The translations under genes were made by a program, and so were the position numbers. The notes beneath the pieces were generated by a model, which made no database searches, was not told the origin of the DNA, and saw only the letters and a list, made by a program, of their open reading frames with translations. From Candidatus Bathyarchaeota archaeon (GTDB lineage: Archaea > Thermoproteota > Bathyarchaeia > TCS64), in NCBI GenBank assembly GCA_026014815.1, contig JAOZHP010000086.1, positions 1 through 64,000 on the forward strand: a DNA stretch of 64,000 nt. Direction: 5' to 3'. Position 1 is the first letter of the stretch. Each line of letters starts with the position of its first letter. Positions 25,872 through 34,657 of this stretch are shown piece after piece.

Positions 25872-27224
25872 TCATCGAGGGAGCCCAACTCCTCTAAACG
25901 TGAATCCATGCGTTAATGCTTCATGCCTGTTGAAGACGTTTCGTCCATCAATGATAACCGGTGTCCGCATGTATTTGTGTAATTGATCAAAGGATAGTTC
26001 ACGGTATTCCTTATGTTTAGTAACCAATATCAAACAATCACTATCTCTTAACGCTTCAACCAGATCATCAGTGATTGGCAGGTCTTCGTATTCCGTGATA
26101 TGCGGATCATGAATAGATATTTGTTTACACTCACTACTCAGCAGATTGAATAAAGGTAAAGCAGGTGTGTTTCGAGAATCGTCGCTATTTTCTAGGTACG
26201 CAAATCCGAGCATAGTTACCTTGCTCTCAGAAAGAACCAGATTTTTTTCAGCAAGTGCATCAAGTAATAACGTTTTCATGTGACTAGGCATGCTGTCGTT
26301 CAGTAATCGGCTTTTCACAATTATTTCTGGTGTAAACTTGATTTTTCCATAAGTATCTAACCCATATTTCAGCAACCAAGGGTCCTTGGGAAGACAATGC
26401 CCACCAACCCCTGATCCGGGGGTATGCATGTTCCTGTAAGGGTTTGCGTCTGGGTTACTGGTATCATTAGGTAAGCTATTCACGAATCTTCTAACATCGT
26501 GAACGTTTACACCGAGGGATTCACAGATGAGAGCTACCTCGTTAGCGAAAGCGATGTTTACATCTCGATATGTGTTTTCGACCACTTTACTGATTTCAGC
26601 TGTTAAGGTATCCGTGGCATAGAGTGGCGCAGATACTATGTTTTCATATAATTCTATGCCCCTCTGAGCACATTCAGGTGTTAAGCCACCGACAATTCGG
26701 GTATAATTAGTTAGGTTGTGGAGTAATCGTCCTACCATTACTCGTTCATAGCTGAAAACCAAGTTAAAGTCAGTTCCTGCTTTGAGCCCGCTTTCTTGTT
26801 CAAGTATAGGTTTAGCGACATTATCTGTAGTACCAGGGGCAACTGTTGACTCAAGACAGATTAGTGTACCCGGTTGCATTTGTTGACCAATATCTGTGAG
26901 AACTTTTCTTAGGCTCTTGTATTTTGGTTGATGTTTTTCATCTATAGGCGTCTGAACCGCAATGATGATGGCATCTGCATTTTCGTATGTTGTGATGTCG
27001 TCAGTGACGAAGAGATTCCCATTTTTCACTGTTTTAAAAATGAGTTCATCTAACCCTGGTTCGTCACCACCGATAGGCGATTTACCCTTGTTGATGAAAT
27101 CTATCTTCCAACCGCTTCGTTTACTACGACGTTGTATACCTGTAACCTTTATCATTGGGTTGTCCGCGAAGAGGGCCGCGACGGGTATCCCAACATAACC
27201 CATTCCTACTATTACTAAATGCAT
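25872..27224 (-). CDS. UDP-N-acetylglucosamine/mannosamine-type 6-dehydrogenase (WbpA/WecC-like)
   Basis: The 450-residue nucleotide-sugar dehydrogenase has an N-terminal NAD-binding motif G7-M-G-Y-V-G-I-P, a central helix, and the catalytic Cys277 in G-V-G-G-H-C-L-P-K-D-P-W. It oxidises C6 of a UDP-HexNAc to the uronic acid. It lies 12 bp downstream of the MocA-type gene and 28 bp upstream of the aminotransferase gene, so the three minus-strand genes form an operon. Confidence 0.93.
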   Translation of the reverse strand: MHLVIVGMGYVGIPVAALFADNPMIKVTGIQRRSKRSGWKIDFINKGKSPIGGDEPGLDELIFKTVKNGNLFVTDDITTYENADAIIIAVQTPIDEKHQPKYKSLRKVLTDIGQQMQPGTLICLESTVAPGTTDNVAKPILEQESGLKAGTDFNLVFSYERVMVGRLLHNLTNYTRIVGGLTPECAQRGIELYENIVSAPLYATDTLTAEISKVVENTYRDVNIAFANEVALICESLGVNVHDVRRFVNSLPNDTSNPDANPYRNMHTPGSGVGGHCLPKDPWLLKYGLDTYGKIKFTPEIIVKSRLLNDSMPSHMKTLLLDALAEKNLVLSESKVTMLGFAYLENSDDSRNTPALPLFNLLSSECKQISIHDPHITEYEDLPITDDLVEALRDSDCLILVTKHKEYRELSFDQLHKYMRTPVIIDGRNVFNRHEALTHGFTFRGVGLPR

Positions 27225-27236
27225 TTTTTTACTTCC

Positions 27237-28199
27237 TTAATCATCTTTTTGAAACTTGTGGAAATCTATAATTTCCATAGTTTTACAGGACTCGAGGGCT
27301 GCTTCAGCGATGGTTAACGCTTTCAAACCGTCTTCACCGGTCACAACAGGGTCTTTGTTGTCCCTGATGCTATTAATGAAGCTTTCTAGTTCTAGTTTCA
27401 ATGGTTCCTGATATTGAATATAAGGTTGGATGAGTTGTCTGTTGTTCTCTATGGTGATTTGTTGGGTACGGTACTGAACTGTGATGATGCCATTTGTGCC
27501 AGTGATGATGAGGTTACGTCTTATTCGAGGTGTAAGCCAGTTTGTTTCAATGAACGCGTTTCGATTTTCAGTATACCTAAGGTTGATGTTTGCATAATCC
27601 TCGTAACTGTGATCAATGCTCCCACATGAAGCATAGATAGTTTCAGGATTGATTTGGAATAGTTGAGAAATAATATCTATATCATGAATTCCTAGGTCTT
27701 TAACGACGCCAACATCCCCGATACGTGCTGGTCTTCGGCTTACACGACTGGTGCGCGCAAGGATTATTTTTCCGATTTGACCTTCCTTGATAAGTTTAAA
27801 TGCTTCTTGAACCGCGGGGTTAAATCGTTCAACGAAGCCCACTGCAAGTTTTACGTCATGTTTATCAGCTGCCTTGATGAGCTGTTTAGCTTCTGTGATA
27901 GTATTTGTCATCGGTTTCTCTACAAGGACATGTTTACCTGCCTTAATCGCCAATAATGCTAGATTTGCATGTGTGACCGTGGGTGTACATATTGACACTG
28001 CTTCCACGTTTTTATCGTTAATAATTTTTTCAAAATCAGTATATCCTTCAATATTGAATTTTTCAGCAACTTTTTCTACACTTTTTTTATCAATGTCTGC
28101 TACACTTTTAAGATTAATTGAAGGTATTTCGTTGTATACACGGGCATGGTTACTACCCCACACGCCACAGCCAATAACTGATACATTAATAGTCTTCAT
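27237..28199 (-). CDS. Gfo/Idh/MocA-family sugar oxidoreductase (WbpB-like)
   Basis: The 320-residue oxidoreductase has a Rossmann motif G11-C-G-V-W-G, the catalytic E-K-P-M-T-N near residue 95 and a D-L-G-I-H-D-I-D motif near 170. In WbpB-type pathways it oxidises C3 of UDP-GlcNAcA to the ketone that the aminotransferase uses. First gene of the three-gene minus-strand operon. Confidence 0.9.
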   Translation of the reverse strand: MKTINVSVIGCGVWGSNHARVYNEIPSINLKSVADIDKKSVEKVAEKFNIEGYTDFEKIINDKNVEAVSICTPTVTHANLALLAIKAGKHVLVEKPMTNTITEAKQLIKAADKHDVKLAVGFVERFNPAVQEAFKLIKEGQIGKIILARTSRVSRRPARIGDVGVVKDLGIHDIDIISQLFQINPETIYASCGSIDHSYEDYANINLRYTENRNAFIETNWLTPRIRRNLIITGTNGIITVQYRTQQITIENNRQLIQPYIQYQEPLKLELESFINSIRDNKDPVVTGEDGLKALTIAEAALESCKTMEIIDFHKFQKDD

Positions 28200-28441
28200 C
28201 TTTAGCAGAAAACATACCTTTCTACGATTAAAAGACGTTTTGATCTACAATAATTTTTTTTCAAACGCTCAATAAGGGGCTTCAGCCCAATTCTCTGCCA
28301 GTTTTTTTAATTTTTGCAATTTTAGTTATATTTATATGGTATATAGAATGAATTTCAGTATACATGCGCTAAGGTATATTATATTGGTGTAATTACTAAT
28401 TAAGTTCCTTGTGCTGATAAATGTAAAAAATGTGAGTAAAT

Positions 28442-29530
28442 TTGAAACGTATATTATTCATTGAACCACAACCATGTATAAGAGCCCTAAAACTTGCTTA
28501 TGGATTAAAATGGTTATGGGGTAAAGAGATTTCACTTGTTTTTGGATACCAGGATAAAACTTTAACCGAGTTTTATGGTTATGGGGACGAATTCTTTGAT
28601 GAATTTGTATTGTTGAGCAAAGACAACCCCGAGAAAAGTATCTCAGAGTTAGTGAAAAACTATAAACCAGATATTATTCATAGTCACAATGCACCCGATT
28701 TTCTTACATTGGCTGCTTTAAACTCGGTAGAAGATACCCCGATTATTCATGACACACATGATGCACTCACTATGCGAAAGACTCGGTACAGTCTTACCGA
28801 TAGCGAGGAAAGAGTGAATCAGTACGCTGTTGAAGAGAGGATTGCTAATGAGAAAAGTAATGGGAGAATATACATCACCAAAGGAGTTCAGGACTATATT
28901 AGAGGGCAATACTCCGTTGACTCGGGGGTTGAGATTATCTTCAATAATTATGTGCCTAAGGATATTATTCCGCAGCAACTAGAAAAGAAATTATCTAGTA
29001 GTGATGGTGAAACACATATCGTATACGCAGGAACAATCTCTAGCCAGATCGAGGGACACCACTACGATTTGAGAGGAATATTCAAGGAAATAGCTGATCA
29101 CCATTTCCATATTCATATTTATGCCGCAAGAGAAGACGAAGTGTACGAAAGATTGGCTCAAGAGAGAAAATATATTCATTATCACGGTCATCTCGATCAG
29201 AGAGTGTTGATGAAAGAATTGACAAGATATGATTATGGGTGGACAGGTTTTAACGATGCTAAGAACAAGACTCATCTCGATGTTTGCCTTCCTAACAAGG
29301 CGTTTGAATACATTGCTTGCGGTCTTCCCGTGTTATCTTATTCTCACAAGACCTTAACTGAGTTTATTGAACAAAATAAAGTTGGTTTTATCCTAGACAA
29401 CTTTAACTTGGAGGATAAACTCGAAGAAAGTGAAGCTGTACGTGAGAATGTGTTACAAAAAAGATATTCATTTACTGTTGAAAATAATATAGAAAGACTG
29501 AGTAAATTTTATCAAACTTTTTCCGTGTAG
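28442..29530 (+). CDS. glycosyltransferase, GT-B (GT4-like)
   Basis: The 362-residue protein has an N-terminal Rossmann half with I-I-H-S-H-N-A-P-D and a C-terminal donor-binding half with L-P-N-K-A-F-E-Y-I-A-C-G-L-P-V-L, a typical GT4 motif in which the Glu contacts the nucleotide-sugar ribose. No transmembrane segment is seen. It is divergent from the WbpABE-like operon and probably uses its UDP-sugar product in surface glycan or N-glycan assembly. The start is TTG. Confidence 0.87.
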   Translation: MKRILFIEPQPCIRALKLAYGLKWLWGKEISLVFGYQDKTLTEFYGYGDEFFDEFVLLSKDNPEKSISELVKNYKPDIIHSHNAPDFLTLAALNSVEDTPIIHDTHDALTMRKTRYSLTDSEERVNQYAVEERIANEKSNGRIYITKGVQDYIRGQYSVDSGVEIIFNNYVPKDIIPQQLEKKLSSSDGETHIVYAGTISSQIEGHHYDLRGIFKEIADHHFHIHIYAAREDEVYERLAQERKYIHYHGHLDQRVLMKELTRYDYGWTGFNDAKNKTHLDVCLPNKAFEYIACGLPVLSYSHKTLTEFIEQNKVGFILDNFNLEDKLEESEAVRENVLQKRYSFTVENNIERLSKFYQTFSV

Positions 29531-29944
29531 GCATGTACTTGGATATAATCAATTTTGATAAAAAATGGTATTCGCTCGCATTACCGAGTAAATCACACTG
29601 AGCCAGCCTTTTATCCATAATTTTATAGATACTAGACTTGGGATTGAGGTGATTTTATTATTATGTCTATTTTAAAAAAATATTCACGACTCTAATAATT
29701 TATTCCATAATTCAACGTGTTAAGATTGAATCTCCCGCGGTTATATTTGGAATGAGGTTCGACCCACCCACATGCCCCTAATCAAATCATGCCGTGGAAA
29801 ACCCAGTATAAATAAATGAAAGAGTACTTTTCATCAAGATTAACATTTTTCGTGCATGTATCCTAAGTTAGCTTGAAAGAGCAAAGAATTGCTTTTACTC
29901 TTATTTCAAGCAGAAGAGAGTGTACCATTGTTGAAAGGAATTCT
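29531..29944 (+). other. intergenic region, AT-rich, one partial U-element
   Basis: ATCCATAATTTTAT at 29613-29626 is a partial U-element. The rest is AT-rich without a gene that I can support. Confidence 0.4.
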
Positions 29945-30274
29945 TTAACTCTTTCTTGGGAATTTCTGTGCATTAAGATTCTTCTTTTTTTCCTCAAGCA
30001 TAAAGAGTTCGATTTCATATTCTTTTATTAACTTCTTATACTGTGTGATGATGTTTTGAGTTTCTTTGCTTTTCCTTCGTACCCGGATTTCTTGTTCGAG
30101 ATTATTTGGATCAGGTATTGTCACGTATCCAAATCCGGGTCTTTGTAATTCTAATACTTGTAATCCGTTCCTTAACTTTCTGTACCTTGAATTTTCTGTG
30201 ATTGTCTTTATCTGTCTTTCAATTTGAAGTATTTCCGTCATTATGCTTGATTTTTCGCGGAAACTGGAGGTCAA
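29945..30274 (-). CDS. small coiled-coil protein
   Basis: The 109-residue protein is nearly all charged helix: an N-terminal heptad region (M-T-E-I-L-Q-I-E-R-Q-I-K), a short middle with G-F-G-Y-V-T-I-P, and a C-terminal coiled coil rich in Lys and Glu. A degenerate paralogue of its C-terminal half is at 31277. Family and function are not recognised. The preferred start may be the internal ATG at residue 12. Confidence 0.6.
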   Translation of the reverse strand: MTSSFREKSSIMTEILQIERQIKTITENSRYRKLRNGLQVLELQRPGFGYVTIPDPNNLEQEIRVRRKSKETQNIITQYKKLIKEYEIELFMLEEKKKNLNAQKFPRKS

Positions 30275-30479
30275 GTTGAGGGTATTACGGGTTACTCGAT
30301 AATAATGTTATGGGAATTGGGTAGCTTGTTTGTGAAAGATTAATTGTGTAATAATTCATTCATTTTTCACATATTTTTTAATATTTAATAATTTATATCT
30401 GAGCGATTTTTTTCTGCATTTAATTATAATTCAACAGATTCATTCAAAATCAAAATAAAGTTTACACACGCGGAAACCT

Positions 30480-30668
30480 CTATGCGGTTTTGTATCGCCT
30501 CACGCCATCCTCATCTCTTGCGTGGATTATTCTCTTACTCTTATGAAGCGAAGTTAGAACACGGTAAATCTGCTTCTCGTTTAAACCAATCTTCTCCGCT
30601 AACTCTCTCATAGACATAGGGCTCTCAGATAACAATGCTATGACTCGTCGATCAATCTTCAAGGACAT
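30480..30668 (-). CDS. small winged-helix DNA-binding protein
   Basis: The 62-residue protein is a single winged helix: M-S-M-R-E-L-A-E-K-I-G-L, N-E-K-Q-I-Y-R-V-L-T-S-L (recognition helix) and a wing ending R-R-Y-K-T-A. It is likely a minimal transcriptional regulator. It lies 205 bp upstream of the coiled-coil gene on the same strand, and a second, decayed copy of the pair seems to lie at 31277-31500. Confidence 0.7.
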   Translation of the reverse strand: MSLKIDRRVIALLSESPMSMRELAEKIGLNEKQIYRVLTSLHKSKRIIHARDEDGVRRYKTA

Positions 30669-31010
30669 GTCTGACTCAGAATATTAGTAGACTTCGGTGC
30701 TTATTATCTTCGCTCATTACAATAGTCGTGCCATATGATGTGTTCCATGTTTTTTAGAAATCAGCCCCGCCATCAGAATCCAATTGGTTTCAGGTGTTTT
30801 TAGTTGTTTTATCAAGTTCAGGTCATATTCAAGGGTTACCAAGTTCAGTGTTTCTAGGCTTTTCCTCTTTTCCTTGATGTGGCTGTTTTTTTGCCTGTTG
30901 CTAGATATTTTAGTATAGCATCCTATTCCTCATCGGTAATATGAACATGTGCATTTGATTACTCTCCTGAAATCAATATGTAAAACTCTCGGAATCATTC
31001 TAACGTATGT
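30669..31010 (-). other. intergenic region without a gene
   Basis: I see no coding pattern or RNA signature in this AT-rich stretch. Confidence 0.4.
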
Positions 31011-31229
31011 TTATGGCTTGCAGACTTTGCAGGGCTGCCAAATACATTTGAAATTATTGCACTCAGTGAATGCTTTAGCTTCTAAGACTGAATCGAAGTT
31101 GAACCATCCGCCATTCCTTTTATTCTCGTTTAATCCCTTGGCACTTCGTTCTATAGGCTTACAGTGACGACAGGTTTCTTTATGGAGCTTACAAAGCCCA
31201 AGAGACAGGTCAACGTTTAACCAAAACAT
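31011..31229 (-). CDS. small cysteine-rich protein, probable zinc-binding
   Basis: The 72-residue protein has C-R-H-C-K near residue 20 and C-K-V-C-K at the C-terminus, plus Cys/His in between, with a G-G-W-F-N-F-D-S-V-L-E-A motif. This looks like a two-knuckle zinc ribbon. The function is unknown. Confidence 0.5.
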   Translation of the reverse strand: MFWLNVDLSLGLCKLHKETCRHCKPIERSAKGLNENKRNGGWFNFDSVLEAKAFTECNNFKCIWQPCKVCKP

Positions 31230-31276
31230 AATCTAAAAGATTTCGATGTGAATAATAAACGTAACGGGAAATACTC

Positions 31277-31436
31277 TTACGTTAAATCAAATTTGGGAAA
31301 AGCCGTGTTTAAGTCTCTATTTCTTCCTTGAAGATCAATGACCCGGTCATCGTATTGCTTTACAAGATTCCTGTATTGAGCAATGATTTCCAGTGCTTCA
31401 TTGCTTCTCTTCAGGACCCGCGCATTTTTTTAAAAG
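31277..31436 (-). pseudogene. remnant of the coiled-coil gene at 29945
   Basis: The minus strand reads A-R-V-L-K-R-S-N-E-A-L-E-I-I-A-Q-Y-R-N-L-V-K-Q-Y, then D-D-R-V-I-D-L-Q-G-R-N-R-D-L-N-T, to TAA at 31277. It aligns with the C-terminal half of the protein at 29945 (R-V-R-R-K-S-K-E-T-Q-N-I-I-T-Q-Y-K-K-L-I-K-E-Y). A stop (TAA) precedes it and the N-terminal half is gone. Next to it, 31453-31500 resembles the 3' end of the winged-helix gene, so the two-gene unit was probably duplicated and then decayed. Confidence 0.6.
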
Positions 31437-31440
31437 AATG

Positions 31441-31769
31441 TTCTGTGTTTCCTGTGCGGAAACTCCATGCTGTTTTGATGTAATGAGGTGAACTGCTTAA
31501 GCGTTTTACCTTAATGCATCAGATATTGGTCTAACTGTTTCCCATAAACAGGACACACTCTTTCAGTCTTCAATTTATGGATAAAACTACTCGAATTATG
31601 AGAAATTTGTATCTAAGGAAAAAAACTGGTGTTTAACGATATCAAACAAGGAGATGAGTCCACAGTACGTCAGCTAATTGTATCATTGATCTGGTTTAGA
31701 GGAATAGTACAGGAATTAGGTGCTTTTTCAAACTGGTGTTTGTATATTCTATTACTTGCATATCACGGC
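31441..31769 (-). other. intergenic region with a decayed HTH-gene tail
   Basis: GCGGAAACTCCATGCTGTTTTG at 31456 resembles GCGGAAACCTCTATGCGGTTTTG at 30472. I see no intact gene here. Confidence 0.4.
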
Positions 31770-32006
31770 TTAACCATAAGTCAGCAGAGTGATAGTGTTC
31801 TTTACGTATTCAATAACCCGTACGTTGTTGAGGATTATTTCTTTGAGTCTATCCATAGACTCAGCTTCCACCTCAACGATAAGATCATAAACACCGTAAA
31901 CGCTGTGAATTCGAGATACCTCATCAACCATATCAAGTGCCTCCAAGATAGATTTTTCCTGTCCAAGCTCAGTGTTAATCAGTACGTAAGCTTTCATCTC
32001 ATCCAC
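31770..32006 (-). CDS. stand-alone Lrp/AsnC ligand-binding (RAM) domain
   Basis: The 78-residue protein covers one complete RAM domain: K-A-Y-V-L-I-N-T-E-L-G strand, helix, then V-S-R-I-H-S-V-Y-G-V-Y-D-L-I-V-E-V and a final T-I-T-L-L-T. There is no HTH. Such single-domain proteins act as metabolite sensors or co-regulators and oligomerise with full Lrp proteins. It lies 90 bp downstream of TBP on the same strand. Confidence 0.87.
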   Translation of the reverse strand: MDEMKAYVLINTELGQEKSILEALDMVDEVSRIHSVYGVYDLIVEVEAESMDRLKEIILNNVRVIEYVKNTITLLTYG

Positions 32007-32095
32007 AGAAACATTTCTCGTTCAACCTATATCTAGGTTTATGAAGCATGTCCAAAGACTTTCCAAGCTTTCACAATAGACACATCTATCCTCAG

Positions 32096-32701
32096 CTACT
32101 TGATTAAAAGATCATAATCATCTAAGACATCATAGATTTTAGCAATGGATTCATCAACCATCTCCGCGCTCTTAGCCCCAGTACAAATCAGCTTACCTGA
32201 CGCAAAGAGAAGAAGAACCGTCTTAGGATCCGACATCCGGTAAACAATCGCAGGAAACTGCTCAGGTTCATACATCACATTATCCAAGACATCTGCAGCG
32301 ATCTCCAAGTCGATCTTACCGTGGAGGTTCGCCGAGGCAACCATGTTTTGTATGACTATTTTTGGCTTGTTTTGAATGACGATTCCATTGTTCTTGAGCT
32401 CGCGTACAACCTTGTGGACTGCACTTCTTGCTTGTTTCTCGGATTTTGCTCCGGTGCACACCATTTTACCTGATCCAAATATTAGGGTAGCTGTCTTTGG
32501 TCGTTTAAGCCTGAACACGAGGCCTGGGAACTGTTTAGGACGGTACTTCACGTTCCTGAACACCTTCAGTATGGCCAGTAAATCGATCTTCTGGTCAAGA
32601 CTAACCGAGGCAACCACGTTTACTATATTGATATCCATTTCTTCTAGTTTCATTGATCCCTGTGTCATACCTTCGTCCTCATTTATGCGGGGAGTATTCA
32701 A
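32096..32701 (-). CDS. tbp: TATA-box-binding protein (TBP)
   Basis: The 201-residue protein has two imperfect repeats of the TBP saddle: repeat 1 with I-V-N-V-V-A-S-V, Y-R-P-K-Q-F-P-G-L-V-F-R and F-G-S-G-K-M-V-C-T-G-A-K-S; repeat 2 with I-Q-N-M-V-A-S-A, Y-E-P-E-Q-F-P-A-I-V-Y-R and F-A-S-G-K-L-I-C-T-G-A-K-S. It nucleates archaeal transcription by binding the TATA box with TFB. The N-terminal 20 residues are an extra acidic extension. This firmly marks the window as archaeal. Confidence 0.97.
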   Translation of the reverse strand: MNTPRINEDEGMTQGSMKLEEMDINIVNVVASVSLDQKIDLLAILKVFRNVKYRPKQFPGLVFRLKRPKTATLIFGSGKMVCTGAKSEKQARSAVHKVVRELKNNGIVIQNKPKIVIQNMVASANLHGKIDLEIAADVLDNVMYEPEQFPAIVYRMSDPKTVLLLFASGKLICTGAKSAEMVDESIAKIYDVLDDYDLLIK

Positions 32702-33055
32702 TATTTTATTTACCTGATTCTTAGAGGTTTTATTAGGGAATAATATAACAAGTCTTCATTTAATTTTGTCTCCTATTACATGCTTAAGCGTGCGCGCGCA
32801 CCGACGGAGAAGAGGATATGATCCTCAAAGTAGTGGTCAGGGACTCAGCTTATTTTAGGGAGGTGCTCTTTGGCATCAACAGTATGAGGGCAGTGACAAA
32901 CAGCGAATCCATAATCAGCCTTACGACCCCGATACGGGAACGATAATTGTGAAATCCGGTTAACCTCCGTTTACCCTCTTTTTACCTCAATTTTAACGCT
33001 ATTCCACTTGCCAGTCTAAACGCCAGTATGGACCTACCCCCGCGACCATTATTAA
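32702..33055 (+). other. intergenic region with regulator remnant
   Basis: Contains a GCGCGC cluster (32790) and the Lrp-like fragment listed separately. TACCCCCGCGACCATT at 33034-33050 resembles the tRNA-Met 3' end and may be a very decayed copy. Confidence 0.35.
32818..32946 (+). pseudogene. Lrp/AsnC RAM-domain fragment
   Basis: The reading T-D-G-E-E-D-M-I-L-K-V-V-V-R-D-S, then Y-F-R-E-V-L-F-G-I-N-S-M and S-I-I-S-L-T-T matches the C-terminal RAM part of Lrp/AsnC regulators. The HTH and first strand are missing and no start context exists, so it is a truncated remnant. Confidence 0.5.
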
Positions 33056-33760
33056 CTAAATAATCGCGTCTATTTCCCGTGAATATCTGGTTATTGTTTT
33101 TTTTTCTATGAACTGTTCCATCTGGAATGGCTTGCCGTGTCCGGGGTAGACAGTTTTTATTTCTAAAGTTTTCAGTTTCTCGACGCTTGCATCCAATTCA
33201 GCCGAGTCGTCGATTAATGTGTTCTTTTCTGGTTTGTCTATGTTGACGAGCAGGTCGCCGCAGAACAGGTCGCCACCGGTCGTTAGGACGCCTATTGAGC
33301 CCTTGGAGTGCCCCGGGATATGGATCACTCTGGCGTCGAATCCGTACTCGGAGAGGTCGTGCCCATCCTCGAGAAATATGTCCGGGGTGAAGCTGTCGTA
33401 TCTGCTCATTCCGACCAGTGGGAGCATAATCTTGATGATTGCCACGGTGAGCCCCTTCACGCCCCTGAACATGTCTCCGCTTTCAGCCATCGCCGAGTCG
33501 CCGCCGTGCATGGCTACCTTAGCATCGTATCGTTCGCGAAGGTAAGCGGTGTTGCCGTTGTGGTCGAGGTGTCCATGGGTTATTATGATGAGCTTGAGGT
33601 CTCCAGGCTTGCAGCCCGCGGTCTCCAGTTCTCTCACGAGGTCGTTGCGTTTTTTTGGGAGACCTGTGTCGATGAGGATGTAGCTGGTGGGGGTTTTTAC
33701 TAGGTAGCAGTTTACAGTTATCAGGTATTTTTGTGTGATGGCTTTTATTTCAGTTGGCAT
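33056..33760 (-). CDS. metallo-beta-lactamase-fold hydrolase (glyoxalase II-like)
   Basis: The 234-residue enzyme has T-H62-G-H64-L-D66-H67, V-I-H-I-P-G-H-S-K-G-S-I near 140 and L-F-C-G-D-L near 160, giving a full binuclear metal site. It is shorter than the LACTB2-like protein at 19697 and lacks the winged helix. The substrate may be a thioester or lactone, and is not determinable here. Confidence 0.9.
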   Translation of the reverse strand: MPTEIKAITQKYLITVNCYLVKTPTSYILIDTGLPKKRNDLVRELETAGCKPGDLKLIIITHGHLDHNGNTAYLRERYDAKVAMHGGDSAMAESGDMFRGVKGLTVAIIKIMLPLVGMSRYDSFTPDIFLEDGHDLSEYGFDARVIHIPGHSKGSIGVLTTGGDLFCGDLLVNIDKPEKNTLIDDSAELDASVEKLKTLEIKTVYPGHGKPFQMEQFIEKKTITRYSREIDAII

Positions 33761-34246
33761 GTTTCCTCCTTTGTTTTAGGGGGGTATTAAATCTACTTTA
33801 ACATATTTCGCTTGCACTCTGTAGCCTTCATGACACAGGTTATTCACCTTCCCTCCGTTACCATTCACGCACATACTTTCAGGCGGTGAGTCCATCGTCA
33901 CCATTTAAGTAAATTCTTTAGATTCGCTTTATTCACGGGTTGTGGAATACGTTTTTGCCTTGAATAGACCGCGTTTTTGCGTAGATCAGAATCGAATACG
34001 GGCTGTTTTGGGGGTTTGTTTACGAAAAGAATACTGGTTTCGCGTTTTTCGCGTTACCCCCCCCCCTCCTTGTGTATACGCCACTCATTTTTCGTTTTAG
34101 AAGATCAATTATTCTAATATCACGAGAAAAATGACCAGTAATTCGTCCAATAAAATGATTAGTTTCATTATGCCTTCAAGGGTCCAATATGTCACAGAAA
34201 TATAACCTAATTGCGAAAATTAATAAAACTGGTGGAGTGAATTAGA
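33761..34246 (+). other. intergenic region holding repeat copy 2
   Basis: Apart from the dispersed repeat at 33925 and an SD-like GGTGGAG before 34247, it holds CCCTCCGTTACCATTC (33851-33866), which may be another decayed tRNA-Met end. No gene is seen. Confidence 0.4.
33925..34070 (+). repeat. dispersed intergenic repeat, copy 2 of 3
   Basis: It has the same core as copy 1 (CGCTTTATTCACGGGTTGTGG, two GCGTTTTT blocks, GTAGATCAGAATCGAAT, GGGCTGTTTTGGGG) and again ends in a run of about ten C. The linker between core and C-tract is diverged. Confidence 0.75.
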
Positions 34247-34657
34247 ATGGAGAAGGCTATGGAGCGAGAGACAAAAAAACTTGTCGAGGAAGAATTAGAA
34301 TCCAAGATTCAGGAAATTGAGCAGAGGTTTCAAACTCAAATTGAACAAGAACTTGACGAAGTCAAGGAACAACTCAGAGTCATCTCCGCCTCCACGGCTA
34401 AAATAGAAGAATTAGAGAAAAATTTCCACCGCCACGTTCACGAAAACCTAGAGAAGATCGAAAAAGAACTGGCAGTGATCGCGGCATCCATGTCTAAACT
34501 CGAAGGTGAGATAAGTGATAAGTGGAATATCTTGGTTAAACTTAGAAGCCATTCATATGAAAAACTCATGTCGGAGTACAAGAAGGTAGAGGAAAAAATC
34601 CTCATCGATAAAAAAACTACTGAAGAATTAACTGATGAAGAGCCAGCGGAATTATGA
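34247..34657 (+). CDS. coiled-coil protein with two internal repeats
   Basis: The 136-residue protein is entirely charged heptad helix. Residues about 43-63 (V-K-E-Q-L-R-V-I-S-A-S-T-A-K-I) and 72-92 (I-E-K-E-L-A-V-I-A-A-S-M-S-K-L) are copies of one unit. A good Shine-Dalgarno stretch (GGTGG) precedes the ATG. It overlaps the antiporter gene by ATGA, so it is probably translated with it and may be an accessory or scaffold subunit. That role is inferred from coupling only. Confidence 0.8.
   Translation: MEKAMERETKKLVEEELESKIQEIEQRFQTQIEQELDEVKEQLRVISASTAKIEELEKNFHRHVHENLEKIEKELAVIAASMSKLEGEISDKWNILVKLRSHSYEKLMSEYKKVEEKILIDKKTTEELTDEEPAEL

Noticed and set aside
31629-32036. + strand CDS opposite the RAM-domain gene
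   Set aside because: The minus strand encodes a clear Lrp/AsnC RAM domain; this frame is its shadow.
656-32795. GCGCGC clusters (656, 2416, 6370, 10473, 14260, 32792) as recombination sites
   Set aside because: They stand out in AT-rich DNA, but their contexts share no longer motif and only some are near tRNA fragments.
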